DNA of 64,000 bases, taken from Gemmiger gallinarum (GTDB taxonomy: Bacteria > Bacillota > Clostridia > Oscillospirales > Ruminococcaceae). The notes beneath the pieces were generated by a model. It saw nothing but the letters and a program-made list of their open reading frames with translations, did no database searches and was not told the DNA's origin. Below are positions 1 through 9,384 of the stretch, in pieces. Location of the stretch: the NCBI RefSeq assembly GCF_014982805.1, contig NZ_JADCKC010000001.1, forward strand, positions 682,001-746,000, in the 5' to 3' direction. The position numbers were made by a program, and so were the translations under genes. Position 1 is the stretch's first letter, and each line of letters starts with the position of its first letter.

Positions 1-101
1 CCGAGGACGCCGACAAGGCTCTCGAAATCCTCAAGGCCAACGGCGAGGATGCCTACCGTCTCGGTGTCATTGCCGAGGGCGAAGGAGTGGAACTGGTATG
101 A
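1..101 (+). CDS. purM: phosphoribosylformylglycinamidine cyclo-ligase (AIR synthetase), C-terminal end
   Basis: Only the last 32 codons are in the window (reading frame from base 3). They end in a GEGVELV-type tail that is typical of PurM C-termini. PurM closes the imidazole ring of AIR in purine synthesis. The stop TGA at 99-101 overlaps the purN start ATG at 98, so the two genes are translationally coupled. The identification rests on the tail and on the purN neighbour, since the catalytic part lies upstream of the window. Confidence 0.85.
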   Translation, partial: EDADKALEILKANGEDAYRLGVIAEGEGVELV

Positions 102-691
102 TGAAGATCGCGGTTTTGGTATCCGGCGGCGGCACCAACCTCCAGGCCATTCTGGAGAGCGAGCGCCGGGGTGAGAACCCGAACGGCAAGGTCACTCTGG
201 TGGTGGCCAGCAAGCCCGGGGTCTACGCTCTGGAACGCGCGGCCTCCTTCGGGGTGCCCACGGCGGTGGTCAGCCGCAAGGACTATGCCACCTCGGAAGA
301 ATTTGACGCCGCCCTGCTGAGCGTCCTTCAGGAAAACGGCATCGAGCTGGTGGTTCTGGCCGGATTTCTCAGCGTGCTGGGTCCCAGCGTCATCGCGGCC
401 TATCCCAACCGCATCCTCAACGTCCATCCCAGCCTGATCCCCAGCTTCTGCGGGCCCGGCTTCTACGGCCTGCGGGTGCACGAGGCCGCTCTGGCCCGGG
501 GTGTCAAGGTGACGGGTGCGACCGTCCACTTTGTCAACGAGGTATGCGACGGCGGTCCCATCCTGCTGCAGAAGGCGGTGGAGATCCAGCCCGGCGATAC
601 CCCCGAAGTCTTACAAAAACGGGTGATGGTGGAGGCAGAGTGGAAGCTGCTGCCCCGTGCCATCGCCATGGTCTGCAACGGTGAGGTGTAA
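98..691 (+). CDS. purN: phosphoribosylglycinamide formyltransferase
   Basis: 197 residues, the normal length for PurN, which transfers a formyl group from 10-formyl-THF to GAR. The N-terminal phosphate-binding loop SGGGTNLQ is at residues 9-16. The catalytic triad of the family is visible as Asn108 and His110 in NVHPSLIP and Asp151 in DGGPI. The usual KYxG loop region reads CGPGFYG, a small deviation. The start overlaps the purM stop (ATGA). A second ATG lies one codon later, so the true first residue is uncertain by one position. The next purine gene begins 5 bases downstream. Confidence 0.95.
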   Translation: MMKIAVLVSGGGTNLQAILESERRGENPNGKVTLVVASKPGVYALERAASFGVPTAVVSRKDYATSEEFDAALLSVLQENGIELVVLAGFLSVLGPSVIAAYPNRILNVHPSLIPSFCGPGFYGLRVHEAALARGVKVTGATVHFVNEVCDGGPILLQKAVEIQPGDTPEVLQKRVMVEAEWKLLPRAIAMVCNGEV

Positions 692-696
692 CAGCT

Positions 697-1428
697 ATGA
701 AAAAGAACCTGTACAGATATCTTTCCGGCAACGAATATCCCGGCCGCGGCATCTGCCTGGGCCTCTCCCCCGACGGCACCAAAGCCATGGTTGCCTACTG
801 GATCATGGGCCGCAGCGCCAACAGCCGCAACCGCGTGTTTGAGGCCATTCCCGGCGGCATCCGCACGGTGGCGGCCGACCCCGCCAAGATGGAGGACCCG
901 CACCTCATCATCTACAATCCCGTGCTGACCCTGCACGAGACCACCATCGTCACCAACGGCGACCAGACCGACACCATTTATCACTTCATCCGGGACAATC
1001 TCTTCCCGGGCTACAGCTTTGAGGCTGCCCTGTCCACCCGTCTGTTCGAGGACGACGGCCCCAACTTCACCCCGCGCATTTCCGGCGTGGTCAACATGCG
1101 CCGCGGCGGTTACAAGCTGAACATCCTCAAGACCTGCGAGGGCGACCCCACCAGTCTGGAGCGCCAGACCTACGATTACCCGCAGCCTCTGGCCGGTGAG
1201 GGTCACTTCATCAGCACCTACCAGAAGAACGGCTCCCCCATCCCCAGCTACGCAGGCGAGCCCATGCGCGTGGCCATCGACCAGAACGACCCCAACGAGT
1301 TTGCCGGAAAGCTGTGGGAGGCACTCAACGAGGACAACAAGGTCAGCCTGTTCGTCCGTGCCATCACTCTGGCCACCGGCGACTACGAGGATGTTATCCT
1401 GAACAAATACACTGCTGTGGAGGGCTGA
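697..1428 (+). CDS. purO: IMP cyclohydrolase, PurO-type
   Basis: 243 residues, with the fold family first described for archaeal PurO rather than the N-terminal domain of bacterial PurH. The N-terminus carries YLSGNEYPGRG and later residues include VVAYWIMGRSANSRNR-like and TGDYEDV segments seen in this family. It would dehydrate FAICAR to IMP, the last step of the pathway. The gene sits directly between purN and a stand-alone AICAR formyltransferase, which is the activity that needs a separate cyclohydrolase partner. Recognition is from memory of the family and the operon logic. The catalytic residues were not individually verified. Confidence 0.85.
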   Translation: MKKNLYRYLSGNEYPGRGICLGLSPDGTKAMVAYWIMGRSANSRNRVFEAIPGGIRTVAADPAKMEDPHLIIYNPVLTLHETTIVTNGDQTDTIYHFIRDNLFPGYSFEAALSTRLFEDDGPNFTPRISGVVNMRRGGYKLNILKTCEGDPTSLERQTYDYPQPLAGEGHFISTYQKNGSPIPSYAGEPMRVAIDQNDPNEFAGKLWEALNEDNKVSLFVRAITLATGDYEDVILNKYTAVEG

Positions 1429-1433
1429 GATCC

Positions 1434-2615
1434 ATGAAGGAATTTGAACTGAAATACGGTACCAACCCCAACCAGAAGCCTGCCCGCATCTACATGGCAG
1501 ACGGCAGCGAGCTGCCCATCCAGATCATGAACGGCCGTCCCGGCTACATCAACTTTCTGGATGCCTTCAACAGCTACCAGCTGGTCCGTGACCTGAAAGC
1601 GGCTCTGGGCCTGCCCGCCGCCGCCAGCTTCAAGCATGTCTCCCCCGCCGGCGCGGCCCTGGGCCTGCCCCTGGATGAGACGCTGCGCCGGATGTACCAC
1701 ATCGGCGCCGACGTGGAGCTGTCTCCTCTGGCCTGCGCTTACGCCCGCGCCCGCGGCGCTGACCGCATGTCCAGCTTCGGCGACTGGATTGCCCTGTCCG
1801 ATGTCTGCGACCTGGCTACCGCCAAGCTGATCCAGCACGAGGTGTCCGACGGCATCATTGCCCCCGGCTACGACGCCGACGCCCTGGAAGTGCTGAAATC
1901 CAAGAAAAAGGGCAACTACAACATCGTTGCCATCGATCCCGACTACGTCCCTGCCCACATCGAGACCCGCACCGTTTTCGGCGTGACCTTTGAGCAGGGC
2001 CGTCAGGACCTGACCATCAACGCCGACACCATGCTGACCAACCTCGTCACCAGGAACAAGACCCTCACCGAGGATCAGAAGCGCGACCTGGTCATGAGCC
2101 TCATCGTCCTCAAGTACACCCAGTCCAACTCGGTGTGCTATGTCCAGGGCGGCCAGACCATCGGCGTGGGTGCCGGCCAGCAGAGCCGCATCCACTGCAC
2201 CCGTCTGGCGGGCCAGAAAGCCGACAACTGGCAGCTGCGCCATATGCCCAAGGTGTTGGATCTGCCCTTCCGCGACGATGTGAGCAAGCCCAACCGGGAC
2301 AACGCCATCGATGTCTACATCGGCGACACCCCCGAGGATGTCATCGGCGACGACGTGTGGGCCGAGACCTTCACCACCCAGCCTGAGCCGCTGACCGCTG
2401 AGGAAAAGCGCGCCTGGCTGGACAAGGTGACCGGTGTCTCCCTGGGCAGCGACGCCTTCTTCCCCTTCGGGGACAACATCGAGCGTGCCCGCCGCAGCGG
2501 CGTGACCGCCATCGTTCAGCCCGGCGGCAGCATCCGTGACAGCCAGGTCATCGAGACCTGCGACAAGTACGGCATTGCCATGGCCTTCTGCGGCATCCGG
2601 CTGTTCCACCATTGA
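1434..2615 (+). CDS. stand-alone AICAR formyltransferase (PurH C-terminal domain only)
   Basis: 393 residues from the ATG at 1434, five bases after the previous stop; an upstream in-frame ATG lies inside the cyclohydrolase gene and was not used. The protein matches the formyltransferase half of PurH. SFKHVSPAGAA at residues 65-75 holds the Lys-His pair of the active site, and VGAGQQSR at 245-252 matches the GAGQ-SR signature. The IMP cyclohydrolase half of PurH is absent. It formylates AICAR with 10-formyl-THF to FAICAR, which the upstream PurO-like enzyme can cyclise. A strong hairpin follows the stop. Confidence 0.9.
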   Translation: MKEFELKYGTNPNQKPARIYMADGSELPIQIMNGRPGYINFLDAFNSYQLVRDLKAALGLPAAASFKHVSPAGAALGLPLDETLRRMYHIGADVELSPLACAYARARGADRMSSFGDWIALSDVCDLATAKLIQHEVSDGIIAPGYDADALEVLKSKKKGNYNIVAIDPDYVPAHIETRTVFGVTFEQGRQDLTINADTMLTNLVTRNKTLTEDQKRDLVMSLIVLKYTQSNSVCYVQGGQTIGVGAGQQSRIHCTRLAGQKADNWQLRHMPKVLDLPFRDDVSKPNRDNAIDVYIGDTPEDVIGDDVWAETFTTQPEPLTAEEKRAWLDKVTGVSLGSDAFFPFGDNIERARRSGVTAIVQPGGSIRDSQVIETCDKYGIAMAFCGIRLFHH

Positions 2616-2630
2616 TTTGAGCCATTACAC

Positions 2631-2680
2631 GAAAAGGAAGCCTGAAACCTTATACGGCGTCGGGCTTCCTTTTCGGGGTT
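2631..2680 (+). terminator. intrinsic terminator or attenuator inside the purine locus
   Basis: A perfect 12-bp stem pairs 2631-2642 with 2663-2674 around a 20-base loop and is followed by GGGGTTTTT. It separates the purN-side genes from purD. A promoter-like pair follows immediately, so part of the transcription of purD onward may be independent. Confidence 0.7.
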
Positions 2681-2681
2681 T

Positions 2682-2709
2682 TTGTCACAGCCTTTCCTGT
2701 ATGTAAAAT
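2682..2709 (+). promoter_or_regulatory. candidate promoter for purD-purL-purB
   Basis: TTGTCA at 2682-2687 and TAAAAT at 2704-2709 are separated by 16 bases, directly after the terminator hairpin and 34 bases before the purD ATG. The ribosome site AGGAG lies at 2731-2735. The match is reasonable but not strong. Confidence 0.45.
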
Positions 2710-2743
2710 TCAGACGGTGTACCGTCATAAAGGAGTTTTCGAT

Positions 2744-4039
2744 ATGAAGATTCTCGTCGTCGGCGGCGGTGGACGTGAACACGCCATCATCCGCGCCCTC
2801 AAGCAAAGCCCCGATTGCACCGAGATCTGGTGCGCCCCCGGCAACGGCGGCATCAGCTACGACGCCACCTGCAAGGCTATCCCCGCCACCGATGTGGACG
2901 CTATGGTGGCCTTTGCCAAGGAGGAAGCCTTCGACTACGTGGTCGTGGCCCAGGATGATCCCCTGGCACTGGGCATGGTGGACGCTCTGGCAGCGGTGGG
3001 CATCCCTGCCTTCGGCCCTGACAAGGCGGCTGCCCGCATTGAGGCCAGCAAGGTCTTCAGCAAGGACCTGATGAAAAAGTACGGCATCCCCACCGCCGGG
3101 TATGAAGTGTTTGACGATCCTGCCAAGGTCATGGACTATGTCCGCGCCCAGGGCAAATACCCCGTGGTCATCAAGGCGGACGGCCTGGCCCTGGGCAAGG
3201 GCGTGCTGATCTGCCAGGACGAAGCCGAAGCCGAGGCCGCCGTCAAGGAGATCATGCTGGACAAAAAGTTCGGCGCTTCCGGCAGCCGCGTGGTGGTGGA
3301 GGAGTTCCTCACCGGCCCCGAGGTGAGCGTGCTGTCCTTCTGTGACGGCAAGACCCTGAAGCCTATGGTATCCAGCATGGACCACAAGCGCGCCCTGGAC
3401 GGCGACCAGGGCCTGAACACCGGCGGCATGGGCACCGTTGCTCCCAACCCCTACTACACCCCCGAGATGGCCGACCGCTGCATGAAAGAGATCTTCCTGC
3501 CCACCGTGGCCGCCATGCAGGCGGAGGGCTGCCCCTTCAAGGGCTGCCTGTACTTCGGCCTGATGCTCACCCCCGACGGCCCCAAGGTCATTGAATACAA
3601 CTGCCGTTTCGGCGACCCCGAGACTCAGGTGGTGCTGCCCCTGCTGCAGAGTGACCTGTTGAAGATCATGCTGGCCACCACCAACGGCACCCTGGACCAG
3701 ACCGACGTGGTCTTTTCCGACGGCGCCGCGGCCTGCGTGGTGCTGGCCTCCGGCGGCTATCCCCTCTCCTACGAGAAGGGCAAGCCCATCACCGGACTGG
3801 AGAACGGCCAGCTGCCCGGCGGGGAGGCCACCGTCTATCACGCCGGCACCGCCGTCAAGGACGGCGTGCTGGTGACGGCAGGCGGCCGCGTCCTGGGTGT
3901 GACCGCCACCGCCCCCACCCTGCCCGAGGCTTTGAAAAAAGCCTACGCGGCGGCGGACGGCATCCACTTTGATAAACTGCACAAGCGCTCCGACATCGGC
4001 GCGCGCGCCCTTGCCGCACTGCAGAAAGAGAGGGATTAA
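2744..4039 (+). CDS. purD: phosphoribosylamine--glycine ligase (GAR synthetase)
   Basis: 431 residues. The start ATG at 2744 is chosen because AGGAG sits 8 bases upstream and the protein then begins MKILVVGGGGREHAI, the canonical PurD N-terminus; an upstream in-frame start would add a non-conserved tail. The ATP-grasp core follows: PVVIKADGLALGKGV at about 140-154, then the acidic NCRFGDPETQ metal-binding segment. It ligates glycine to phosphoribosylamine using ATP. purL starts three bases after the stop. Confidence 0.97.
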   Translation: MKILVVGGGGREHAIIRALKQSPDCTEIWCAPGNGGISYDATCKAIPATDVDAMVAFAKEEAFDYVVVAQDDPLALGMVDALAAVGIPAFGPDKAAARIEASKVFSKDLMKKYGIPTAGYEVFDDPAKVMDYVRAQGKYPVVIKADGLALGKGVLICQDEAEAEAAVKEIMLDKKFGASGSRVVVEEFLTGPEVSVLSFCDGKTLKPMVSSMDHKRALDGDQGLNTGGMGTVAPNPYYTPEMADRCMKEIFLPTVAAMQAEGCPFKGCLYFGLMLTPDGPKVIEYNCRFGDPETQVVLPLLQSDLLKIMLATTNGTLDQTDVVFSDGAAACVVLASGGYPLSYEKGKPITGLENGQLPGGEATVYHAGTAVKDGVLVTAGGRVLGVTATAPTLPEALKKAYAAADGIHFDKLHKRSDIGARALAALQKERD

Positions 4040-4042
4040 CCT

Positions 4043-7000
4043 ATGGTTTACCGTATTTACGTTGAGAAAAAGCCCGGCTTCGACGGCGAAGCCCAGTCCC
4101 TGCTGCATGAGCTGACCGAACTGGTCGGCATCACCAGCCTGAAAGGCCTGCGCCTCATCAACCGCTACGACGTGGAGGGCATCGACAAAGAACTGTTCGA
4201 CCGTGCCATCCCCACCGTGTTCAGCGAGCCGCCGGTGGACGTGACCTACAACACCCTGCCCGAGGCCCAGACCGTCTTTGCGGTGGAGTACCTGCCCGGC
4301 CAGTTTGACCAGCGCGCCGACTCCGCTTCCCAGTGCATCCAGCTGCTCAGTCAGGGCGAGCGCCCCGACGTGCGCAGCGCCAAGGTCTACCTGCTGGAGG
4401 GCGAGCTCTCCGCCGACGATCTGGCTGCCATCAAGAAGTATGTCATCAACCCGGTGGAAGCCCGCGAGGCCAGCCTGGAGGAGCGCACCACGCTCAAGAT
4501 GGAGTTCGCCGTCCCCAGCGCCGTGGAGACGCTGACCGGCTTCATTGAGATGGACGACGACGCCCTGGAGGCCTTCCGCGTAGAGAAGGGCCTGGCCATG
4601 GACCATGCCGACATCGTCTTCTGCCAGGACTACTTCAAGAGCGAACACCGCGATCCCACCATCACTGAGATCCGCGTCATCGATACCTACTGGTCCGACC
4701 ACTGCCGCCACACCACCTTCGGCACCATCCTGGACGACGTCCAGATCGACGACGCCGTGGTCCAGGCTGCCTTTGACCGTTACATGGCCCTGCGTGCCGA
4801 GACCGGCCGCGACAAGAAGCCCCGCACCCTCATGGATGCGGCCACCATCGGTGCCAAGGCCCTGAAAGAGCGCGGCATCCTGAAGAACCTGGACGAGAGC
4901 GAGGAGATCAACGCCTGCACCGTCAAGATCAAGTGCGACGTGGACGGTGAACTGCAGGATTGGCTGTTCCTCTTCAAGAACGAGACCCACAACCATCCCA
5001 CCGAGATCGAGCCTTTCGGCGGCGCGGCCACCTGCATCGGCGGCGCCATCCGCGATCCCCTGTCCGGCCGCAGCTACGTCTATCAGGCCATGCGCGTGAC
5101 CGGCGCGGGCAACCCGCTGCAGCCCGTCTCCGAGACCATGGAGGGCAAGCTGCCCCAGCGCAAGCTGGTCACCACCGCCGCGGCAGGCTATTCCAGCTAC
5201 GGCAACCAGATCGGTCTGGCCACCGGTCAGGTCAGCGAGCTGTACCATCCCGGCTACGTGGCCAAGCGCATGGAGATCGGCGCCGTTGTGGGCGCCACCC
5301 CGGCCAGCCATGTCCGCCGCGAGACCCCTGCCCCGGGCGACGTTATCATTCTGCTGGGCGGCCGCACCGGCCGTGACGGCATCGGCGGCGCTACCGGCTC
5401 CTCCAAGGCGCACAAGCTGTCCAGCCTGGAGACCTGCGGCGCCGAGGTCCAGAAGGGCAATGCCCCCATCGAGCGCAAACTGCAGCGTCTCTTCCGCCGG
5501 GAGGATGCCTGCCGCATGATCAAGCGCTGCAACGACTTCGGTGCGGGCGGCGTGTCCGTTGCCATCGGCGAGCTGGCCGACGGTCTGTCCATCGACCTGA
5601 ACAAGGTCACCAAGAAGTACGAGGGTCTGGACGGCACCGAGCTGGCCATCAGCGAGAGCCAGGAGCGCATGGCTGTAGCCGTGGCCGCCAAGGATGCCGA
5701 CGCTTTCATCGCTCTGGCTTCCGAAGAAAATCTGGAGGCCAACATCGTGGCCACCGTCACCGAGGAACCCCGCATGAAGGAGTTCTGGAACGGACAGGCC
5801 ATCGTCGACCTGTCCCGGGAGTTCCTGTCCTCCAACGGCGCCGAGCGTCACGCCAGCGCCCACATCCTGCCCGGCCGCACCTGGCAGCCCCAGTGGTCCG
5901 GCCGCACCTTCCCCGAGAAGATGCACTCCCTGGTCACCGACCTGAACGTCTGCAGCCAGAAGGGCCTGGGCGAGCGGTTTGACTCCACCATCGGCGCGGC
6001 CACCGTGCTCATGCCCTACGGCGGCAAGTACCAGCTGACCCCCGCCATGGCCATGGCTGCCAAGCTGCCCGTGGACGGCGAGACCACCACTTGCTCCGGC
6101 ATGGCCTGGGGCTTCAACCCCTACCTGACCGAGGCCGATCCCTACCGCGGCGCTTACATGGCCGTGGTGGAGAGCGTGACCAAGCTGGTCTGCGCCGGCT
6201 TCCGCCACACCGACGCCTACCTGACCTTCCAGGAATACTTTGAGCATATGGGCACCCAGCCCGAGCGCTGGGGCAAGCCGCTGGCCGCTCTGCTGGGCGC
6301 ACTGGATGCCCAGATGGGCCTGGGCATCGCCTCCATCGGCGGCAAGGACAGCATGTCCGGCAGCTTTGAGGGACTGGATGTTCCGCCCACTCTGGTCAGC
6401 TTTGCCACTGCCGTCGGCAACACCCGCAGCGTGCTGAGCCCCGAATTCAAGAAAGCCAACAGCGCCGTTGTCATCCTCAAGCCCCAGTACAAGGACGGCC
6501 TGCCCGAGATCGGCAGCCTGTTGTCCATCTACAAGACGGTGGAGCAGATGATCGACGAGGGCAAGGTCCTGGCAGCTGCCACTCCCGGTTACGGCGGCGT
6601 GGCCGAGGCTCTGTTCAAAATGTGCGTGGGCAACCATGTGGGCCTGCGCCTGAGCGACAACGTCAACGTGGCCGACCTCTTCAAGCCCTGCTATGGCGCG
6701 GTGATTCTGGAACTGCTGGATGCTTCCGCCGGTCAGTTCCTGGGCTTCACCACCGTGGATTATGAGCTGGTGGCCGGCGGCGAGGCTGCCGACCTGGCCG
6801 CCCTGCAGGAAGTGTGGGAAGCCAAGCTGGAGCCGGTCTTCCCCTACCGCAAGGCTGGCGACGCAGTGTCCGCTCTGGAGTATGACTGCAAGCATCAGGT
6901 TGCACCGGCTGTCCGGCTGGCAACGCCCAAAGTGGTCATTCCCGTCTTCCCCGGCACCAACTGTGAATACGACACCGCACGTGCCTTCCGCCGCGCCGGC

Positions 7001-7723
7001 GGTGACCCGCGCATCCTGGTCCTGAAGAACCTGACCCCCGCCGATGTAGCCGAGAGCTGCGACGCTCTGGTCAAGGCTCTGGATGAGTCCCAGATCCTCA
7101 TGCTGCCGGGCGGCTTCTCCGGCGGCGACGAGCCGGACGGCAGCGCCAAGTTCATCACTGCCTTCTTCCGGGCGCCCGCTGTGGCAGACGCCGTCAATCG
7201 CCTGCTCAACGAGCGCGAGGGTCTGGCCCTGGGCATCTGCAACGGCTTCCAGGCTCTCATCAAGCTGGGCCTTGTCCCCTACGGCGAGATCCGCCCCATC
7301 ACCGAAAATGACCCCACCCTGACCTTCAACACCGTGGGCCGCCACCAGAGCATGCTGGTGCGTACCCGCGTGGCTTCCACCAAGAGCCCCTGGCTGTCCG
7401 AGTGTAGCGTCAACGACGAGCATCTCATCGCCATCAGCCACGGCGAAGGCCGCTTTGTCTGCAACGATGCCCTGCTCCAGCAGCTCATCGACAATGGTCA
7501 GGTCGCCACGCAGTATGTTGATCTGAACTGCGTGCCCACCATGGACCAGCGCTACAACCCCAACGGCAGCGTGCTGGCCATCGAGGGCATCTCCAGCCCG
7601 GACGGCCGTGTTCTGGGCAAGATGGGCCACAGCGAACGCAGCGCCGACAATCTGTACAAGAATGTGGGCGGCGACAAGTATCAGCCGCTGTTTGAGGGCG
7701 GCGTCAACTACTTCAAGCTGTAA
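4043..7723 (+). CDS. purL: phosphoribosylformylglycinamidine synthase, fused synthetase plus glutaminase
   Basis: 1226 residues, the long single-chain form, somewhat shorter than the roughly 1295-residue E. coli type and consistent with the second clade common in Clostridia. DTYWSDHCRHTTF lies near residue 214, and KNETHNHPTEIEPFGG near 311 is part of the ATP/FGAR site. The C-terminal amidotransferase domain has VFPGTNCEYD, LMLPGGFSGGDEP and the nucleophile Cys1066 in LGICNGFQAL. It converts FGAR to FGAM with glutamine. No separate purS or purQ is needed or seen nearby. It is followed by a small membrane ORF and then purB. Confidence 0.97.
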   Translation: MVYRIYVEKKPGFDGEAQSLLHELTELVGITSLKGLRLINRYDVEGIDKELFDRAIPTVFSEPPVDVTYNTLPEAQTVFAVEYLPGQFDQRADSASQCIQLLSQGERPDVRSAKVYLLEGELSADDLAAIKKYVINPVEAREASLEERTTLKMEFAVPSAVETLTGFIEMDDDALEAFRVEKGLAMDHADIVFCQDYFKSEHRDPTITEIRVIDTYWSDHCRHTTFGTILDDVQIDDAVVQAAFDRYMALRAETGRDKKPRTLMDAATIGAKALKERGILKNLDESEEINACTVKIKCDVDGELQDWLFLFKNETHNHPTEIEPFGGAATCIGGAIRDPLSGRSYVYQAMRVTGAGNPLQPVSETMEGKLPQRKLVTTAAAGYSSYGNQIGLATGQVSELYHPGYVAKRMEIGAVVGATPASHVRRETPAPGDVIILLGGRTGRDGIGGATGSSKAHKLSSLETCGAEVQKGNAPIERKLQRLFRREDACRMIKRCNDFGAGGVSVAIGELADGLSIDLNKVTKKYEGLDGTELAISESQERMAVAVAAKDADAFIALASEENLEANIVATVTEEPRMKEFWNGQAIVDLSREFLSSNGAERHASAHILPGRTWQPQWSGRTFPEKMHSLVTDLNVCSQKGLGERFDSTIGAATVLMPYGGKYQLTPAMAMAAKLPVDGETTTCSGMAWGFNPYLTEADPYRGAYMAVVESVTKLVCAGFRHTDAYLTFQEYFEHMGTQPERWGKPLAALLGALDAQMGLGIASIGGKDSMSGSFEGLDVPPTLVSFATAVGNTRSVLSPEFKKANSAVVILKPQYKDGLPEIGSLLSIYKTVEQMIDEGKVLAAATPGYGGVAEALFKMCVGNHVGLRLSDNVNVADLFKPCYGAVILELLDASAGQFLGFTTVDYELVAGGEAADLAALQEVWEAKLEPVFPYRKAGDAVSALEYDCKHQVAPAVRLATPKVVIPVFPGTNCEYDTARAFRRAGGDPRILVLKNLTPADVAESCDALVKALDESQILMLPGGFSGGDEPDGSAKFITAFFRAPAVADAVNRLLNEREGLALGICNGFQALIKLGLVPYGEIRPITENDPTLTFNTVGRHQSMLVRTRVASTKSPWLSECSVNDEHLIAISHGEGRFVCNDALLQQLIDNGQVATQYVDLNCVPTMDQRYNPNGSVLAIEGISSPDGRVLGKMGHSERSADNLYKNVGGDKYQPLFEGGVNYFKL

Positions 7724-7758
7724 GCATCCGCCCGCTGCAAAGAAAGTGAGGGATCGGT

Positions 7759-7887
7759 ATGGATATTGGATTCGGAGTCGGCACCCTGCTTGCCGCCTGG
7801 AATATTCTCTACGGCGTGGCACGGTTTTCCTTTTACATTCTGGGCATCGTGTGCATGGTCAAATACCTGTCCGGCCGCCGGAATTGA
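7759..7887 (+). CDS. 42-residue putative membrane peptide in the purine operon
   Basis: A short reading frame starts at ATG 7759 behind a good ribosome site (GTGAGGGATCGGT, GAGGGA about 5 bases before the ATG) and stops at TGA 7885-7887. The peptide begins MDIGFGVGTLLAAWNILYGV and continues with a second hydrophobic stretch (residues 23-34) before a basic end, KYLSGRRN. This is one long or two short membrane segments with a positive, probably cytoplasmic, C-terminus. It lies 35 bases after purL and 63 bases before purB. No known family is recognised. The ribosome site, hydrophobic pattern and fit between two operon genes argue for a real gene, but no comparison was possible. Confidence 0.6.
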   Translation: MDIGFGVGTLLAAWNILYGVARFSFYILGIVCMVKYLSGRRN

Positions 7888-7950
7888 GTTCCATATAAGC
7901 CGCGCTTTTGAATGCGCGCCATCCCGCCACACAGAAAGAGGTTACTAGTT

Positions 7951-9384
7951 ATGCCGCATGATCGTTATATTTCTCCCTTCTCCACCCGCTATGCCTCCGA
8001 CGAGATGCAGTTTCTCTTCTCGGACGACAAAAAATTCCGCACCTGGCGCAAACTGTGGATTGCCCTGGCCAAGGCGGAGCAGCGCCAGGGCCTGGACATC
8101 ACCGACGAGCAGATCGCCGAGCTGGAGGCCCACCAGGACGATGTCAACTACGAGGAGGCCGCTGCCCGGGAAAAGCTGGTCCGCCACGATGTCATGAGCC
8201 ACGTCTACGCCTACGGCCTGCAGTGCCCCCATGCCAAGGGCATCATCCATCTGGGCGCCACCAGCTGCTATGTGGGCGACAACACCGATGTCATCATCAT
8301 GCGCGATGCTCTGCAGCTGGTGCGCAAGAAGCTCATCGGTGTGCTGGCCAACCTGGCCTCCTTTGCCAAAGAGTACAAGGACATGCCCTGCCTGGCCTAC
8401 ACCCACTGCCAGCCGGCGCAGCTCACCACCGTGGGCAAGCGCGCCACCCTGTGGATGAATGAGCTGTACATGGATGTCTGCGAGATCGACCACCAGATCG
8501 CCAGCCTGGCCCTGCGGGGCGTCAAGGGCACCACCGGTACCCAGGCCAGCTTTATGGAGCTGTTCGGCGGGGATTCTGCCAAGGTCAAGGCGGTGGAGGC
8601 CGATGTCTGCGCCCAGATGGGCTTTGACAAGGTGGTCCCCGTCTGCGGCCAGACCTACAGCCGCAAGGTGGACTACAACGTGCTGTCCGCCCTGGCAGGC
8701 CTCGCCCAGAGCGCCATGAAGATGGCCACCGACATCCGCCTGTTGGCCAACTTCAAGGAGATGGAAGAACCCTTTGAGAAGAACCAGATCGGTTCCTCCG
8801 CCATGCCCTATAAGCGCAACCCCATGCGCTGCGAGCGCATCTGCGCCCTGGCCCGCTACCTGATGGTGGACGTGCTGAATCCCGCCATCACCGCCGGCAC
8901 CCAGTGGTTTGAGCGTACCCTGGACGACAGCGCCAACAAGCGCATCGCCATGGCCGAGGGCTTTTTGGCCGCCGACGCCATCCTGAACATCCTGCTCAAC
9001 GTCTCCGACGGTCTGGTGGTCTACCCCAAGGTGGTCCGCAGCCGCGTTATGGCGGAACTACCTTTCATGGCCAGCGAGAACATCATGATGAAGGCCGTCA
9101 AGAAGGGCGGCGACCGTCAGGAACTGCACGAGCGTCTGCGTGAGCACGCTGTGGCCGCTGCCGCCGTGGTCAAGCAGGAGGGCAAGCCCAACGACATGAT
9201 CGCCCGTGTGGAGGCTGACCCCGCTTTCGGTCTGACCCGTGAGGAGATCGAGGCGGAGCTCTCCCCCGAGGCCTTCACCGGCCGCGCTCCCGAACAGGTG
9301 GAGGAATACCTGCGCGATGTGATCCAGCCCCTGCTGGATGCCAACCCCGAGGATGTGGGCCAGAAGGCGGAGCTGAGCGTCTGA
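7951..9384 (+). CDS. purB: adenylosuccinate lyase
   Basis: 477 residues from ATG 7951, which has AGAAAGAGG upstream and gives the expected N-terminus RYISPFSTRYAS. The fumarase/aspartase superfamily signature GSSAMPYKRNPM is at residues 281-292, containing the flexible-loop catalytic Ser. An upstream His-containing segment, TSHVYAYG-like MSHVYAYGLQ, lies near residue 73. The enzyme cleaves SAICAR to AICAR and adenylosuccinate to AMP, so it acts both before the AICAR formyltransferase and in AMP formation. It closes the purine block. A strong terminator follows. Confidence 0.97.
   Translation: MPHDRYISPFSTRYASDEMQFLFSDDKKFRTWRKLWIALAKAEQRQGLDITDEQIAELEAHQDDVNYEEAAAREKLVRHDVMSHVYAYGLQCPHAKGIIHLGATSCYVGDNTDVIIMRDALQLVRKKLIGVLANLASFAKEYKDMPCLAYTHCQPAQLTTVGKRATLWMNELYMDVCEIDHQIASLALRGVKGTTGTQASFMELFGGDSAKVKAVEADVCAQMGFDKVVPVCGQTYSRKVDYNVLSALAGLAQSAMKMATDIRLLANFKEMEEPFEKNQIGSSAMPYKRNPMRCERICALARYLMVDVLNPAITAGTQWFERTLDDSANKRIAMAEGFLAADAILNILLNVSDGLVVYPKVVRSRVMAELPFMASENIMMKAVKKGGDRQELHERLREHAVAAAAVVKQEGKPNDMIARVEADPAFGLTREEIEAELSPEAFTGRAPEQVEEYLRDVIQPLLDANPEDVGQKAELSV

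Noticed and set aside
2516-7822. A 1768-codon open frame on the minus strand opposite purD and purL
   Set aside because: Its Gly/Ala/Val/His-rich translation is the usual antisense image of GC-rich coding, and the plus strand encodes complete purD and purL.
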